Of a stretch of 64,000 nucleotides of DNA, positions 23,961-36,600 are shown one piece after another (the stretch's first letter is position 1; every line of letters begins with the position of its first letter). The translations under genes and the position numbers were made by a program. Origin of the DNA: Psoroptes ovis (Eukaryota > Arthropoda > Arachnida > Sarcoptiformes > Psoroptidae); NCBI GenBank assembly GCA_002943765.1, contig PQWQ01000007.1, forward strand, positions 1,862,501 through 1,926,500, written 5' to 3'. The notes beneath the pieces are model-generated. The model was not told where the DNA came from. It made no database searches and saw only the letters and a program-made list of their open reading frames with translations.

Positions 23961-24664
23961 TTAAACTACTAATCGATATGAAATATAACGTCCAGCCGTT
24001 TCTGATGGTCGAATAATTTTCACCACTTGTCCACGTTTCAATCCAAAATAACGAGCAACAGGATCACTTGCTTGTATACGCATCAGCTGGCTTTCTTTCA
24101 ATTTATATCTTGCTAATAACTCTGCTTTTTCTTCCACTGTCAATATAATATGTTGTGGTACTAATTCATGTTCAGTAATATTGATTAATAATTCTGATTC
24201 TAAAAATTGTTCAAGAATATATTTTGGCGCCATATCGACTAATGATTGTTTAGCCGAAGGTGTCATACCTTGTTGAACAACAATCATAGCACGTGTTATA
24301 TTTTCTTCTTGCATACGTTGACAATAATTTTTCACTGTTTTTATACCAATTTTTGGTTCATCAGGAAAAAATACAAACATTTGATCTATTTATCATAGAA
24401 ATAAATGAAAATCTTAATAATTAAATCAAAAATAATTGATATCAATCAAATACCAGTAGGATCATTCATATGTGAAACTAATACAATTAAATCACTACGT
24501 GATGGATGATTTTCGCTTGGTTTATCACCATATTGTTTTTTAAATTGTTCTAATGATTGATCTTTCTCATCCTGGGTAACTAAATATCCACGATCATTAC
24601 ATAATTGCATTACTGTTTTGCGTATACGCCATAATTTATAGATTAATGCTTCATCTGATTCCAT
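23961..24664 (-). CDS. POLR2E: RNA polymerase I/II/III shared subunit RPABC1 (RPB5)
   Basis: Shared jaw subunit of all three nuclear RNA polymerases. Exons 24454..24664 and 23961..24385 (68-base intron) give 211 aa; human has 210. The N-terminal eukaryote-specific jaw domain starts with LWRIRKTVMQLCNDRGYLVTQDE. The C-terminal assembly domain, conserved with archaeal RpoH, contains LVPQHIIL, LLARYKL, DPVARYFGLKRGQVVKIIRP and SETAGRYISYRLV. Identity to other animals is very high, so this is a secure call. Start is the first ATG; a DRE-like TATCGATA and the CCATCT motif lie 132-144 bases upstream. Confidence 0.97.
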
Positions 24665-24795
24665 TATGACGTTTTTGATTCAATGATTATTATTCCAATG
24701 AACCAAATTAATCTATCCAAAATTTTATCAAAAAAAAAAAATTGTCAAAAAAACACAAAACATGTGACAATGAGAAAAAAACACAATGATGAACA

Positions 24796-24808
24796 CCATC
24801 TATCGATA
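24796..24808. promoter_or_regulatory. CCATCTRYCGRWA motif, copy 3, overlapping a DRE (TATCGATA)
   Basis: CCATCTATCGATA, 132 bases 5' of the POLR2E start codon. The overlapping TATCGATA at 24801-24808 is an exact DNA replication-related element, known in Drosophila to bind DREF at housekeeping promoters. Its meaning in this organism is inferred. Confidence 0.45.
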
Positions 24809-27692
24809 GCATCGATAATTTTCTCCTGCATTTGAAAACTTGTCATTTTTTTCTCAATGAATGAATCAGAACAGTAATTCATGAAAAAACTGAATCACAC
24901 ACACATACGCACACACCAACATGTATCATTCACATCAACATCATCAACAATATCACCCACCTTTACCTGTGCATTATTTTCTCCCCCCTGGGAGAAACTG
25001 GGAGAATAATCCACCAAACTTGAAGAGTGGAAGAAGAGGAGAGAAAAACCTTCGTCGAAATGGAAAAGGTTCGGCCGAAGAGAAACAGCCGAAGCGAAAG
25101 AGAAAACCATTGTGGACAGGTAACCATTGTGTGACAACAGCAACAATGATGATGATGATAATACAGCACAAATACACGAATGTTCGGCAGAGAAAATGAA
25201 TCAACAACAACAACAACAGAAACAGCCTCAAACAACAATGAAACAAGCGTAAAATCCACACGATCGAGAAATGGTTATTTCAAACATTGAAATGTACCAA
25301 ATGTGCAGGGAATTATTGTTTGAAATCTTTGCCAGTGTGCACAATGTCTTCATAGTCTTACACCTATTCATATGGTGATCATATGGTATGTCTTTGTGAG
25401 CGTATTCGTGTATTGGTATTTGAATTTTGTGATCATTTTTTGAATTTTCTCAATGAATTTTATGTGTTTGAATGAATTTCCATTTAATTCAGTGAAATTT
25501 CATGTGTTTGAATTGAATTTCATCTCTGTGTGTTTCAGTCATTCGTGTTTTATTATCAGTGTTTTTGCCGTGTTTTTCAACATCTGTCGTCGTTATCGTC
25601 GTCCGGTGAATGGTGATTTGTCGATTGTTTCTTTGATTGTTGTGATTGTCGCTTTGTCTCTACGAATTCGTGTGTGTTTATCTGTTTGAATGTGTTCTGT
25701 ATGTGTGTAAAAATGTCGTAGCCAAAACGTCGAATGGCCATTTATTCATTCATTGATCAACAAGATAGAGAACAAAGACATAAATATTCATACAACAACA
25801 CCAAGAAATCCATTGAAAAACAATGAATTTCATGAATGTTGCAATCGCGTTCGTTTGTCGTTTATTTCATAGTTTCATAGTTCTAAAGTTTTGAAATAAT
25901 CATACACGAATGAACGGATGTTTAATTAAATTTGATTGAAATTATTTAATTAACTTTTCCGTTAATTAATCCGTTGATTAATTAATTTTAATTTAAGATT
26001 AATAAATCTTAAGATTAAGAAACATTTTCTCGCGAAAAATATTTTCGTATCAGTATTCATTGAATGATCGTGGTTAGTGGTTAGTGGTCTATGATTTCGG
26101 TGTACATTGGTGCAATCGTGTGTCCATATGTGTCCTGTTGTCCAGGTCCCATTCGGCCATTGTGTTCATTAGCAACTCGACTAATTGTTTATTTATTTAT
26201 TTATTTATTCACCAAACACACTGATTGTTGTTGAATCACCGATTGCTGAAAGCCCCGTGTTCCAATCTCCATGGTAATCAACAAACAAATCAAACACGAA
26301 GCAATCAAACATTGGTTTTTTGTTTTGTTTTTGTTTATGTTTCTCGATGTCTAAGAGATCTGAAACAACTTTAACAACGAACGACAAAGACAACAGTGAA
26401 ATTTGTTTCATTTGTGATCATCATTAATTTTTGAAAAATTCTTTATATGAATTACGATTAATTATTCAAAATCTACCATCAATCGAAATTAATTTTCAAC
26501 TATATTGTATTATGATGACATTTTCCAAGTGTGTTCCAAGTGATAAGTGAATCAAAAGTCAGCTTAATACTTTCAAATAATACCGGCGATAATACTAAAT
26601 CTTCTTACAGACAAGAATAGTCTTTTGAAATTTCAATTTAGATGCCATTTTATATCATTGAATTGTTCAATCATTCATTCATCCAAGTGAAAAAAATATA
26701 TCGTTCAAAGTGAATAGCGTTAATGATCGAGAATTGAACTTGAATCAAATGAATGAACTGAATTGAATTGAATTCATTGATCGAAATATTCATTTTGATA
26801 ATAGATGAATCAATGAATGAATGAATTGAATGAAAATGTTATTGACATTTTGACATTTTGTCAATTTTTGAAAATGAATTTATCAATGTTTTCTTCATGT
26901 TTTTATATTTTCAAATAATAATTTTTCAAAATATTTCCTGTATTTTTCAACGAGAAATATTTCATTCAAAATCAATGCGAAATATACATTGGTGGATGAC
27001 AATGTAATTTTTGAAAATTTTTTCGTGTGTTTTCAACGATTTATTTTTATCAAATCATATTTTTTTATTAAATAATTTCAGCCAAATTTCAAATAATTTC
27101 AAATTGATTAAGTGTTTATTTATGATTTAATTTTGAACTGTTTGAAATTTATTTTAAATTTAATTTCCAGGAAATTAATAGTGACAACAGTGTTGATGAC
27201 TATGAGTGGTATGTGGTATGATTGCAGCATTTAATTTTTGAAAATGATTTATACAAAAAAATTGATCAAAGTAAAAATCGAAAATCAATGATCGATCATT
27301 GATCATAAATGCTTGAAGCCACAATTTTATCAATTTGTTGTTTCTGATCATCACGAAAATTCAGAAAATTTGTATCAAAATCAACATCAACAGTGGTGAT
27401 TGTTATAATCAAATACGATATGTTTTACAATGATTATTTCTTCAATCGATGATCAATTAAATCAATTAATAAGCTTCGTTAATGTTTTTTATTAATGATT
27501 TCAATGATTTGAATGATTCAAATACATCAAACATCAAAACATATCTTCAAATCTTTTACTCAAACTTTCAAATCTCCAATTAAATGTTTCAAACATCATA
27601 ATGATACTTGATCATCAATCAATCGAATTAATGGTGAATTAATTGTTTTTTTTCTTGTTTCTATTTAATTTTGAACAAAATTTTGTCATGAC
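24809..27692. other. Intergenic / probable 5' region of the BICDR gene
   Basis: No gene supported. It holds a GC-richer island at about 24900-25200 with a 92-codon ORF (24921-25199), a GT-rich island at about 25450-25720 (TTTCAGTCATTCGTG) that could be a transcription start region, and AT-rich repetitive sequence to 27690 with many ATTGAATTGAAT words. Any of these may be noncoding first exons of the downstream gene. Confidence 0.4.
24921..25199 (+). CDS. Hypothetical small ORF, low support
   Basis: 92 codons from ATG in an island richer in G+C than its surroundings. His/Pro/Gln start, then a Lys/Arg-rich middle (GRRGEKNLRRNGKGS, KQPKRKRKPLW), then a Met run from ATG repeats. A potential donor (CAGGTAACC) follows the basic part. 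I recognise no family. It could equally be 5'UTR of the dynein-adaptor gene. Confidence 0.15.
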   Translation: MYHSHQHHQQYHPPLPVHYFLPPGRNWENNPPNLKSGRRGEKNLRRNGKGSAEEKQPKRKRKPLWTGNHCVTTATMMMMIIQHKYTNVRQRK

Positions 27693-30600
27693 ATGTCTAC
27701 GAAAGATATATTATATGCTAATACCGACAACCTCGACATCAACGACAATCATCAAACATCAAAACAACAACCATCAATATCAACATCATCACCAAAAACC
27801 GATGTTACCATTGACAACAGCGGCAGCAGCAGCTGCATCAGCAGCAATGGTAACAATGAAATCAATCACAACAACAACAACGATGATGATGATGATGTCA
27901 TTGTTGATGATATTGATAATGAAAACAATAATATCAATAATAATAAAACATTTCAATCATCATCCAATACATCGATTTATGGTGAAAAATTGGATGATTT
28001 TATTGATGAATTACGGTTACGTACCATTGATAATGAAGATGATGATATGATGATAATGATAATGGATGGTGATCTAAGCGAGAATAATCAAATTAATAAT
28101 TCTAGTCAACAACAACAACAACATTCGATGACATCATTAAACAACAATAACAATGATATACTGCTAACTCGTTTAGCTAAAAAAGAAAAAGATTTAATAT
28201 TGGCAGCCGAATTAGGTAAAGCATTGCTGGATCGTAATGAAGAGCTGAGTAAAATGAATGAACGACTCAATGAAGAATATACGAAAAATATTGAGGTAAG
28301 TTGATTTGATTTAAATTGAATTCTAAATTTGAATCGAATTTTAATTGATAAATTAATTCTTTGAACGATGATTATCTTGTCATATGTCGATTAATCTCGT
28401 TCTCGATCATCTTCGCCCTACGATTGCTTTGATTGAAAATTTTTATTAAGTAAATTAATTCATAAATTTTCCATAAATTGTCTTCGAATTGTCTTTGAAT
28501 TGTCATAAATTTTCAAATTCAACACAAATAAAGTAATTTAGTTTCAAATCAGTTTTCCATGTTGATTTATCCAAGTTTTGATTTCTCTTTTTATTTGAAT
28601 TTCAATTATCATCACCATGTTCCAAAGCGAATGAATCAACAAAAATAAACATTAAGACTGAAACTACTACAACCACTACGATGCTGATGATCTTAATGAT
28701 CAATTTTCGATGCATCATAAGACCTTCAATGACCATATAATAAAATGCATCGAAAATATTGAAATTGAAAACGAAATCTCTGTTTGTGTGTGTGTAAATG
28801 TATCATAGAAAAATCATTATTTCACTTGTATTTTCAATTGTAGTTGTTTCTCTCTTTCAATGATTGTAAATGATTCAAATGTAAATGTATCTTTACAATT
28901 GAATGAATATTGATTCATTTTCTTTGAATTTTTTACTTTTACTCCATTGAATTTCACTTTTTCTTTCATTGAAAATTTATATGAAAAAACACATCAATGT
29001 GAAGCACACACACCGTTAAAGAAAAAAGGTATCAATTTGCGTGCAATCGTGTACAATTCAATTGTAATTTTTCAAATATCACAATTGTAATTGCCACAAC
29101 GACAATAACAATGATAATATTAGCATTACACACCAAAACCTAAAGACACTTTTATTTCACTTTTATGTTTATTTTTAATTTTAAATTTCATTTAAATTCA
29201 ATTTTGATGAATTCAATATTCAATTAAATTAAAAATTCTAATGAGTTTTGAATGAATCTTTGAATTTGAACAATTTGAATGGGTCTTTTTTTTTGAATGC
29301 ACGAAAATTATTATTATTATTTTTGAATACTTTTTGTTTATAATTATTTATTATTACAATTACTGACAGCGTAGGATGCCGTGTAAATGTAATAATATTT
29401 ATATTTTTAATAATAATAATAATTTTAATGATAATGTTTATGTTTTCATTCATACATATGTTTTTAATGATAATATTGCTATTCTTTCATTCATTCATTC
29501 ATTCATTTCTTTTTTTCAAAGAAATTTTTCTCAAATTTTCTTTGAATATTATAAATTTGCTACTTTAAAATTGATATTTTTAAAAATATTTTTTTTTTTT
29601 TTTTTGATGATAATAACAATGGTAATAATGGTTTTTAATAATAATGTTTATTTGATAATGATCGTAAACAATGATTGTTATTGTTCGTTTCATGTTGTCG
29701 GTTGTCAAAAAAAAAAAAAAAAAGTTGAAGTTTTTGAGCACAATCGAGTACATTGATGATGATGATTATAATGGATTTATTTTTCTCGAAGATTGAAGAA
29801 GGATTGAAGAGATGATAAATAATCATTTTAATATTTTCTTGAGTGTTTGTGTTGGTGTGTGTGTGTGTTTGTGTGTATTCGAGTTGTGTATGTGTGTTTG
29901 GATGAAGAATTATCATTGTTTATCATCATAATTACAAGATTGTCAAACTGAAGGTGAGATTAAGAAAAATAAAAATCAATTCGAAAGTTGGAGATTTGCG
30001 AATTTTAAGTTCACCGAATCCTTTCTCCCGGTTTTCTATCGATGGCTAATCGATGAATAATGATTATTCGATTATCGCTGAACATCGGTGATTTTTTTCG
30101 CGTAATTTATTCTTCGATTCATGACCGAAATATGAAAAATCAAATCTTGGACATAATTTCCCGAAATATCAGAAAATCAAATGATTTATTTAATGAAATT
30201 ATCTTTAGATATTATTGTTTAATAGTATTATCATTAACGTTTATGATGATAGTCCATCAAGAAATTATATATCATTGATAATCGTGATAATTGTTATTAA
30301 TATTTTCACCATAATGATCTGTGTTTTTCAAAGAACGGACATTATGGCACATTATATGGTGATTGAATGAATGAGTCTTTGTTTGTATTCAGTGATAATA
30401 ACGATTCAACGATTCATTTTTCCATGTAATAAAAAAAAATATAATCTTTCGCTAATTTAATCCACGTAATTATTCTATGGACAATATTCATAAGGATTAA
30501 ATTTATCATTGAGGTTATCTTTGTGCGCCTTTTGCTTTTGAAAATATCACAAAATCTTAGCTCAGAAGATCTTAATCCATATGACTTTTATTTCATAATA

Positions 30601-33600
30601 ATCAGGTCATCATAAAATTGTTATCATTGACATACACACACAAACAGGCATACACACACACACACACACACACACAAGCAGACATGCACACACACATACT
30701 CATACAGAATGGTTATTAGGGAATTATTATCATTCGGAAACACATTGGCAACACATACAAGCACATGAATACATGGACTCATTGAAATTAAAAGCAAATG
30801 AATTTCAAAACCATTAAATTGTATTCAATTATCATTATCATTCATCTTTTTTTATTTTGATTCAATCGAAATTAATGATAATGGAATTGAGCAACAATAA
30901 CAATCTTATGTTGTTGTTGTTGTTGTTGTCGATGCTGATGATGTTGATGATGATAACAACAACAAAGATTGTCAATGTGATCGAGCACAAAGATTGTCAA
31001 TAATTGAATTGAATTTCAAATCTTAAAACTCGACTCTTTCGTATCATTAAGCATTGTGATGATCATGATGATGATGGTGATGGCTTTTTCCATTAATCGC
31101 ATCCATAAATTGATACAATTGTCAAAATTGATTGCAACAATCGTTGCTGTTGATGATGGTGATGTCGATCCCGTTGAATTATTACAATCATTTGATCATC
31201 AAATATCATTATTGGAGAGAGAAACATTTCGAAGTTATCCATAAAGATAATCGAATCAATTTTTCAATCAAGAAAATATTGATCTTATCGTGCTCGACCA
31301 TAAAAACCATGTCCATTCATTCGTATTCGTGTTCATTGTTTTTGTCTTAGCTCTGGTCGTGTTGTCTTTATATGTAGATCAAAATTCATAAATTGCAATG
31401 ATAATGAAGATGAGCAGTCAAAAAATCGCATAAAATTGAAATTGAAATCGAAACATTTGAAATTGAATCAAATTCAATGAGTTTAAATAACGAATTTAAT
31501 AATAAATTGACCAATTTTTTGATGATCATTCAATGATAATTTTGCATTTAATCGATCAATCCAGCAAACTTTGTTCGATCATAATCGAAAATATTCATTG
31601 ACTTTGATTTCAATTTTTTTTTTTCGTTTCATGTTTCATTATTATTAATATGCAAATATATAATCATATTTGATATTTGAACATATTTGATATTCATTAT
31701 GAATATATTAATTTGATTTTAATGATTTTCTTTTCCTTTATTCATTGCCTAAATCCTATGAATCCTACAACCGATTGATTGATTGATTCATTGATTATTC
31801 AATGAAATATTATATGAAAAGAAAATATTTTTGATTTCAAGATGAATTCAATGAAAACATCGATCAATTGACTGAATGATTTGCATTTACAGGATTTGCA
31901 TAATTCCGAATTTGTTTTGAATGTTGTATCTGAGATCTTTGATGAAAATTTTGATTAATTTGATTCATCAATCGTATTTACATACATTCAAAAACAATGC
32001 AAATTACGTACAAATTAAACTGGAAATCCATTAATTCATTATTATTTTGAAAAATTTGAGAAATTCAAATTAAATTCATTCATTTTCAACTTCCTTTTTT
32101 GGTCAACATCGTTCTGATCAATCAAATTATCCAATAATCGATTAATTTATCAATCAACCTACTAACTAATCTAATATTTGTGCATCAAAACCAATTTTAG
32201 ACTCGATTAAAACATTGAATCATTTTAAACAAAAATCAATATCCGGCCATATCATTCGCTAGTCTGCGATGATGACAACATAACAGCAACTGCCACAACA
32301 AAAATGATTAATCCGATATATTCAATCGAATATCAAGAGATTATGATTGAATTTGTGTGTCATAATCGCCAAGAAGGCTACAGAAAGATTATTACGAAAT
32401 TAATTTTATTTTATCTATGAATAATTTGAATATTAAAATTATCATTTGACCTTTTTTGATAGATAATTTCCTTTATTATTATTATCATCATCAGTATTCA
32501 TTCAGTATTATCATCAACCATTATTTAAATTAATTTTTTTTTCAAATATAAAGTACACATTCACATATCAAATGGTTTTGTTTGTTCCTGAAAATTTTTC
32601 AGTAGTAATGAAATGTAATTATTTTCTTCGTATTTTATAATTTTAATGATAATTTTATGGTCAACAACAACAACAGTGGTCAATAGACTCACATTCACCG
32701 ATATGAAATGATGTAATGGCTAAAATTTGAATATTTACTCGAACATATTTACATTTAAATATATTTAAACATGTTCAAATGATATTATTCAAACAATAAA
32801 CGATTCTTTTGCATTCATTCAACGTGTACCATATTATTATCCTATTAAATTCACCTGTCTATTATCCAATATATATCATTGATGATATATATTGGATATC
32901 GTTAAGCTTATATCTTATAAATGTCTATTATGGTATTATTGTTATGTAATCGGATCAAACCATTATTTTCAAATGAAAATTCGGTTCATCATCATTATGG
33001 TTTGATGTTGATCAATCGATTTATCATTGATGGGCGTCGGTTTCGTGGAATTTTTTTTTGTGGTTGATTATCACTTTGGTTGATTATCAAATTCAAAAAT
33101 TGATGGTTTTCCATCATTGTATTGATATTCCACATTATAACATTATGTAATATCAGGTTCAATTATCTTCTATCGATCGATAGCACACAAAAACACATTA
33201 ACACACTCATTTATAGTCAAAAACACACATATAATCATGTGTTTAATACGAATATTTCTGGTTAAATTAATGATAACATGTTATCAAAATATAATTATCA
33301 TTATCATGATCATCATAATTCTATGATCATATTTTATAATTCAATTTAAAATGATTTCCATTAAAATAATGATGATGAAAAATGAAACAAAAAAACGAAT
33401 TGGAATATCATCGAATTCATATCATTGATGAAACCAAAATCAATTTTTCAAATATTTTTGATTCAATGAAATTGATAGAAAACATTGAATTTCACAGTTA
33501 TTGAAGCATAAATCACTGATTTAACCAAGAATAAGCGACCCCGGCACTGTCATTTTTTGAAAATGGCTCGAAACAAGCCAAAACCCATTCAAATTAATCA

Positions 33601-36600
33601 AATTATCCGCTGTGATTCTTGCTCTTTCCTGTCATTTGTCGTAAAATCTCTTCAATTTCTCCCAACCACCAAAATTAGGTCATGGAAACATCGGTTGATC
33701 AGTGGTTTCTATCTGTGATATTTGCTATCACAGCTCAATGATGAAATCCATTTTGTAGCTCGAAAAACTTGTCGAATTGTAATTTAATTTTACAATTAAA
33801 TTATTAAATATATTTGACTTTGAAATTGATAAATTTCGAAATAAGGTTTTAGTGAATGTTTTTTACACATTTAAACATTCAAAGATTTCAATATTCACCA
33901 TTTCAGCCATTTAAACCATCTACCATTGAACCATTTCAACCATTTGTCAAATTATCATTGAAATGAAAGTAACGATTGTGCAAAACACGGCACCATAGCC
34001 TGTTAATTAATTTTAATAATTTTCAATTTTCATATTTTTTTTATAGTCTATTTAGGACTACAACAAATGCATTTGCACTTGCAAACTACGAATACATTTG
34101 CTTTTCTAAGCCAATTAGAATCCATAAACCAATTATATTCAACGATTATAATTATGCCAATTATTTTTTATTTTTTTGAAATTATTGTTTTAAATTATTA
34201 TTATTGCAATTGTTCTTGTCGTTGTTGTTGTTGTTGTTGATTGAATCGAGTTGAATTTAATGTTTTTGCATCGTTTTGTTCTTAATTTTCATTTCTTATT
34301 TTCTACTTATTTTCACTTGCATTACGTTCAAATTGCATTTTTTGAATGAAATATTTCAAAATTTTTTCTTAAATTATTTCAATTTTCATAAATTATTACA
34401 CATTCAAATAATTTCAAATTTTAATTATTTTCAATTTATTTAAAATCATTTTCGAATTAGTAAGAAACAAGCATGTTTCTACGTATACACGTGTGTATTA
34501 TGCACGTTAATGTAAAAGTAATATTTAAAGCATTTACATTTAATTATTTGTTTGAAACAATAACAATAAACGAATTCAAACGACGAGTATGCCATTTGAA
34601 TGAATGAAATGAATGGTTGAATAAATTTCCGGAATTTCACAGCTTTTCTACTTTGGACTAATTTTTCATTTTCTTTGAACTGATTAACTGATTTAAAACT
34701 GTGAAATATTTAAATATTTCGAAGAAATATTAGAAAATTCAAAGAAACTTGCGTGTTTTCACCGTTAGTCACACACAAAACCCCATTAGTGAGAGACGTA
34801 AATGACTAATTTCGCTCAATTTTACCCGGCAAGCCATGATTTGATGGTTTTTTGGTGTTTCCAATAGAGAAAACATGAATTTATTTTGTTTGAATTGAAT
34901 TCATTTTGGATGAAATATCATTTGATGGACACAGGGATCTTCATTTGTCCAAAATCGTTCGAAAATTGGCTCATTTAAACCATTCAAAAGTCATGTCATG
35001 GTTTATGGTCATCATCAAGAATCATTGAATTGATGGATCGTGATGTATTAAATTATGATCATCTTTTCTGTAATTCGCCTTTGATCTAAAATAATCTCAC
35101 GATCGCGATTTTGTTACAGCAAGCTAACAACATAATTAACAAATTATCTTTAATTCTAAGAGGTTTTTTATGGCTTTTGTGAAATCCGAATGAATTTAAA
35201 CACGCAAATCTTTCATTTGAAAAACTGTTTTCACTTTCTCACATTTGGTCTGATTGTCTGTAAGTGTTTGTGTGCATGTTTGCCTGTGTGAAACAAGTGT
35301 TTCTTGTTTTAGAGAGGAGAGATTTAAATTAAGCGGGAATTTAAATGAGGCACATTAAATTTCAATTGAATTTAAATGAATTTCAATTTAAATCGGGAAA
35401 AAAAATTTCGATTAAAATTGACCGAAATTGGCCAAAATCGATGCCCGATATCGGTCATTATTATCACCTTTTGGCTACTTTTTTCCCGCAAGCAATCGAT
35501 ATTGGTCTTATATATTTCAAGTGTTCAATCAATTCACTTTTGATTTTAAAAATCAATCAATAAACCAATTATTAATGCAACAACAACCTGTTGAATCAAA
35601 GACATTGAAACATTTGAAAACAAATGAATTATTGTTTTGATTAGCCAAACAATTGAATAGTGAATGTACAAGTGAGTGTAAACTTGATTTGAATTGAATT
35701 TTCAATTGATTTTGCTCTCAAACTTTGATTTAATTAAAGATAAATGAAACAACACAAATATTTGAATTGTTTTGGGCAAAATTGCCAGTGCCGGTGTTTC
35801 GATTCGATGAAATTTAATTTTGAACTTTAATCGAAACAAGTCAATTTCATTGAATCAAATTTTGGCAAGAAAATACTAAACTAAATGAAATGAAGTGTAA
35901 TGCAATGTTAATTTCAATTTCAAATCAAATTATTGATCTAAGAAAATCAAATGTAATCAATGGAATAATGAACAAATAAACAAACAATCAATAATTAAAT
36001 CAGTTGGTGTTAGGCTGAGATTGAAAATTAATTATTTTCCATGTTCGTAAAGTCTTAGTCTTTCAAAGATAATTAAACAGGTTTTTACGATTCAGTGAAT
36101 GATTGATTTTTTTTTTTTTTCATTGATTTCACCCGAAAAGAATCGATCATTCAACTTGTGAATTCAAAGAAAATTAAATAAAAATTCAATCAAATCAGGT
36201 GATTCAAGTGAATCGTCCAAATTGAAAATGAAAGTCTCTCCTATTTTCTCGATTCATGAATCGAAATCATCATCTAATCATATGACTGTGATTGTGTGCA
36301 TTGTCTTCGGCAGTCTTCCTAGCTTGACCGGCGGTCAAGCAACGATTATCTCGTGTAAACATTCATTTCATATGTGCGATGTTTACGGACATATAAATGC
36401 AATGATAATGACCAAATTCAATGGCTTGAATTTAATGACTCAATGCATGGGAAAAACTCGTTAATGCTTTCGGAATGACTTGATAAACTGTCAACAACAA
36501 TCACGAATTCACACGCTTACACACACATGAGATTTATTGAAACAATGTTTCAAGTTGATGATAATCACTTAAAAATTGAAATTTCGGCGAAATAAAATAA

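Noticed and set aside
27643..28050. 135-aa ORF overlapping BICDR exon 1
   Set aside because: Shadow of the N/D/S-rich repeats in another frame (Met, Thr, Ile, His runs). The family match is in the 27693 frame; at most a short overlapping upstream ORF.
33710..33750. Possible miR-2 family hairpin (TATCACAGC seed)
   Set aside because: CTGTGATA/TATCACAG pair perfectly, but the loop is only 5 bases and the remaining 14-16 bases of the would-be mature strand do not pair with the 5' arm; not a valid pre-miRNA fold by eye.
36222..36464. 80-aa ORF in the BICDR intron
   Set aside because: No domain, no splice context; contains a GCTTGACC-GGC-GGTCAAGC hairpin but no coding constraint visible.
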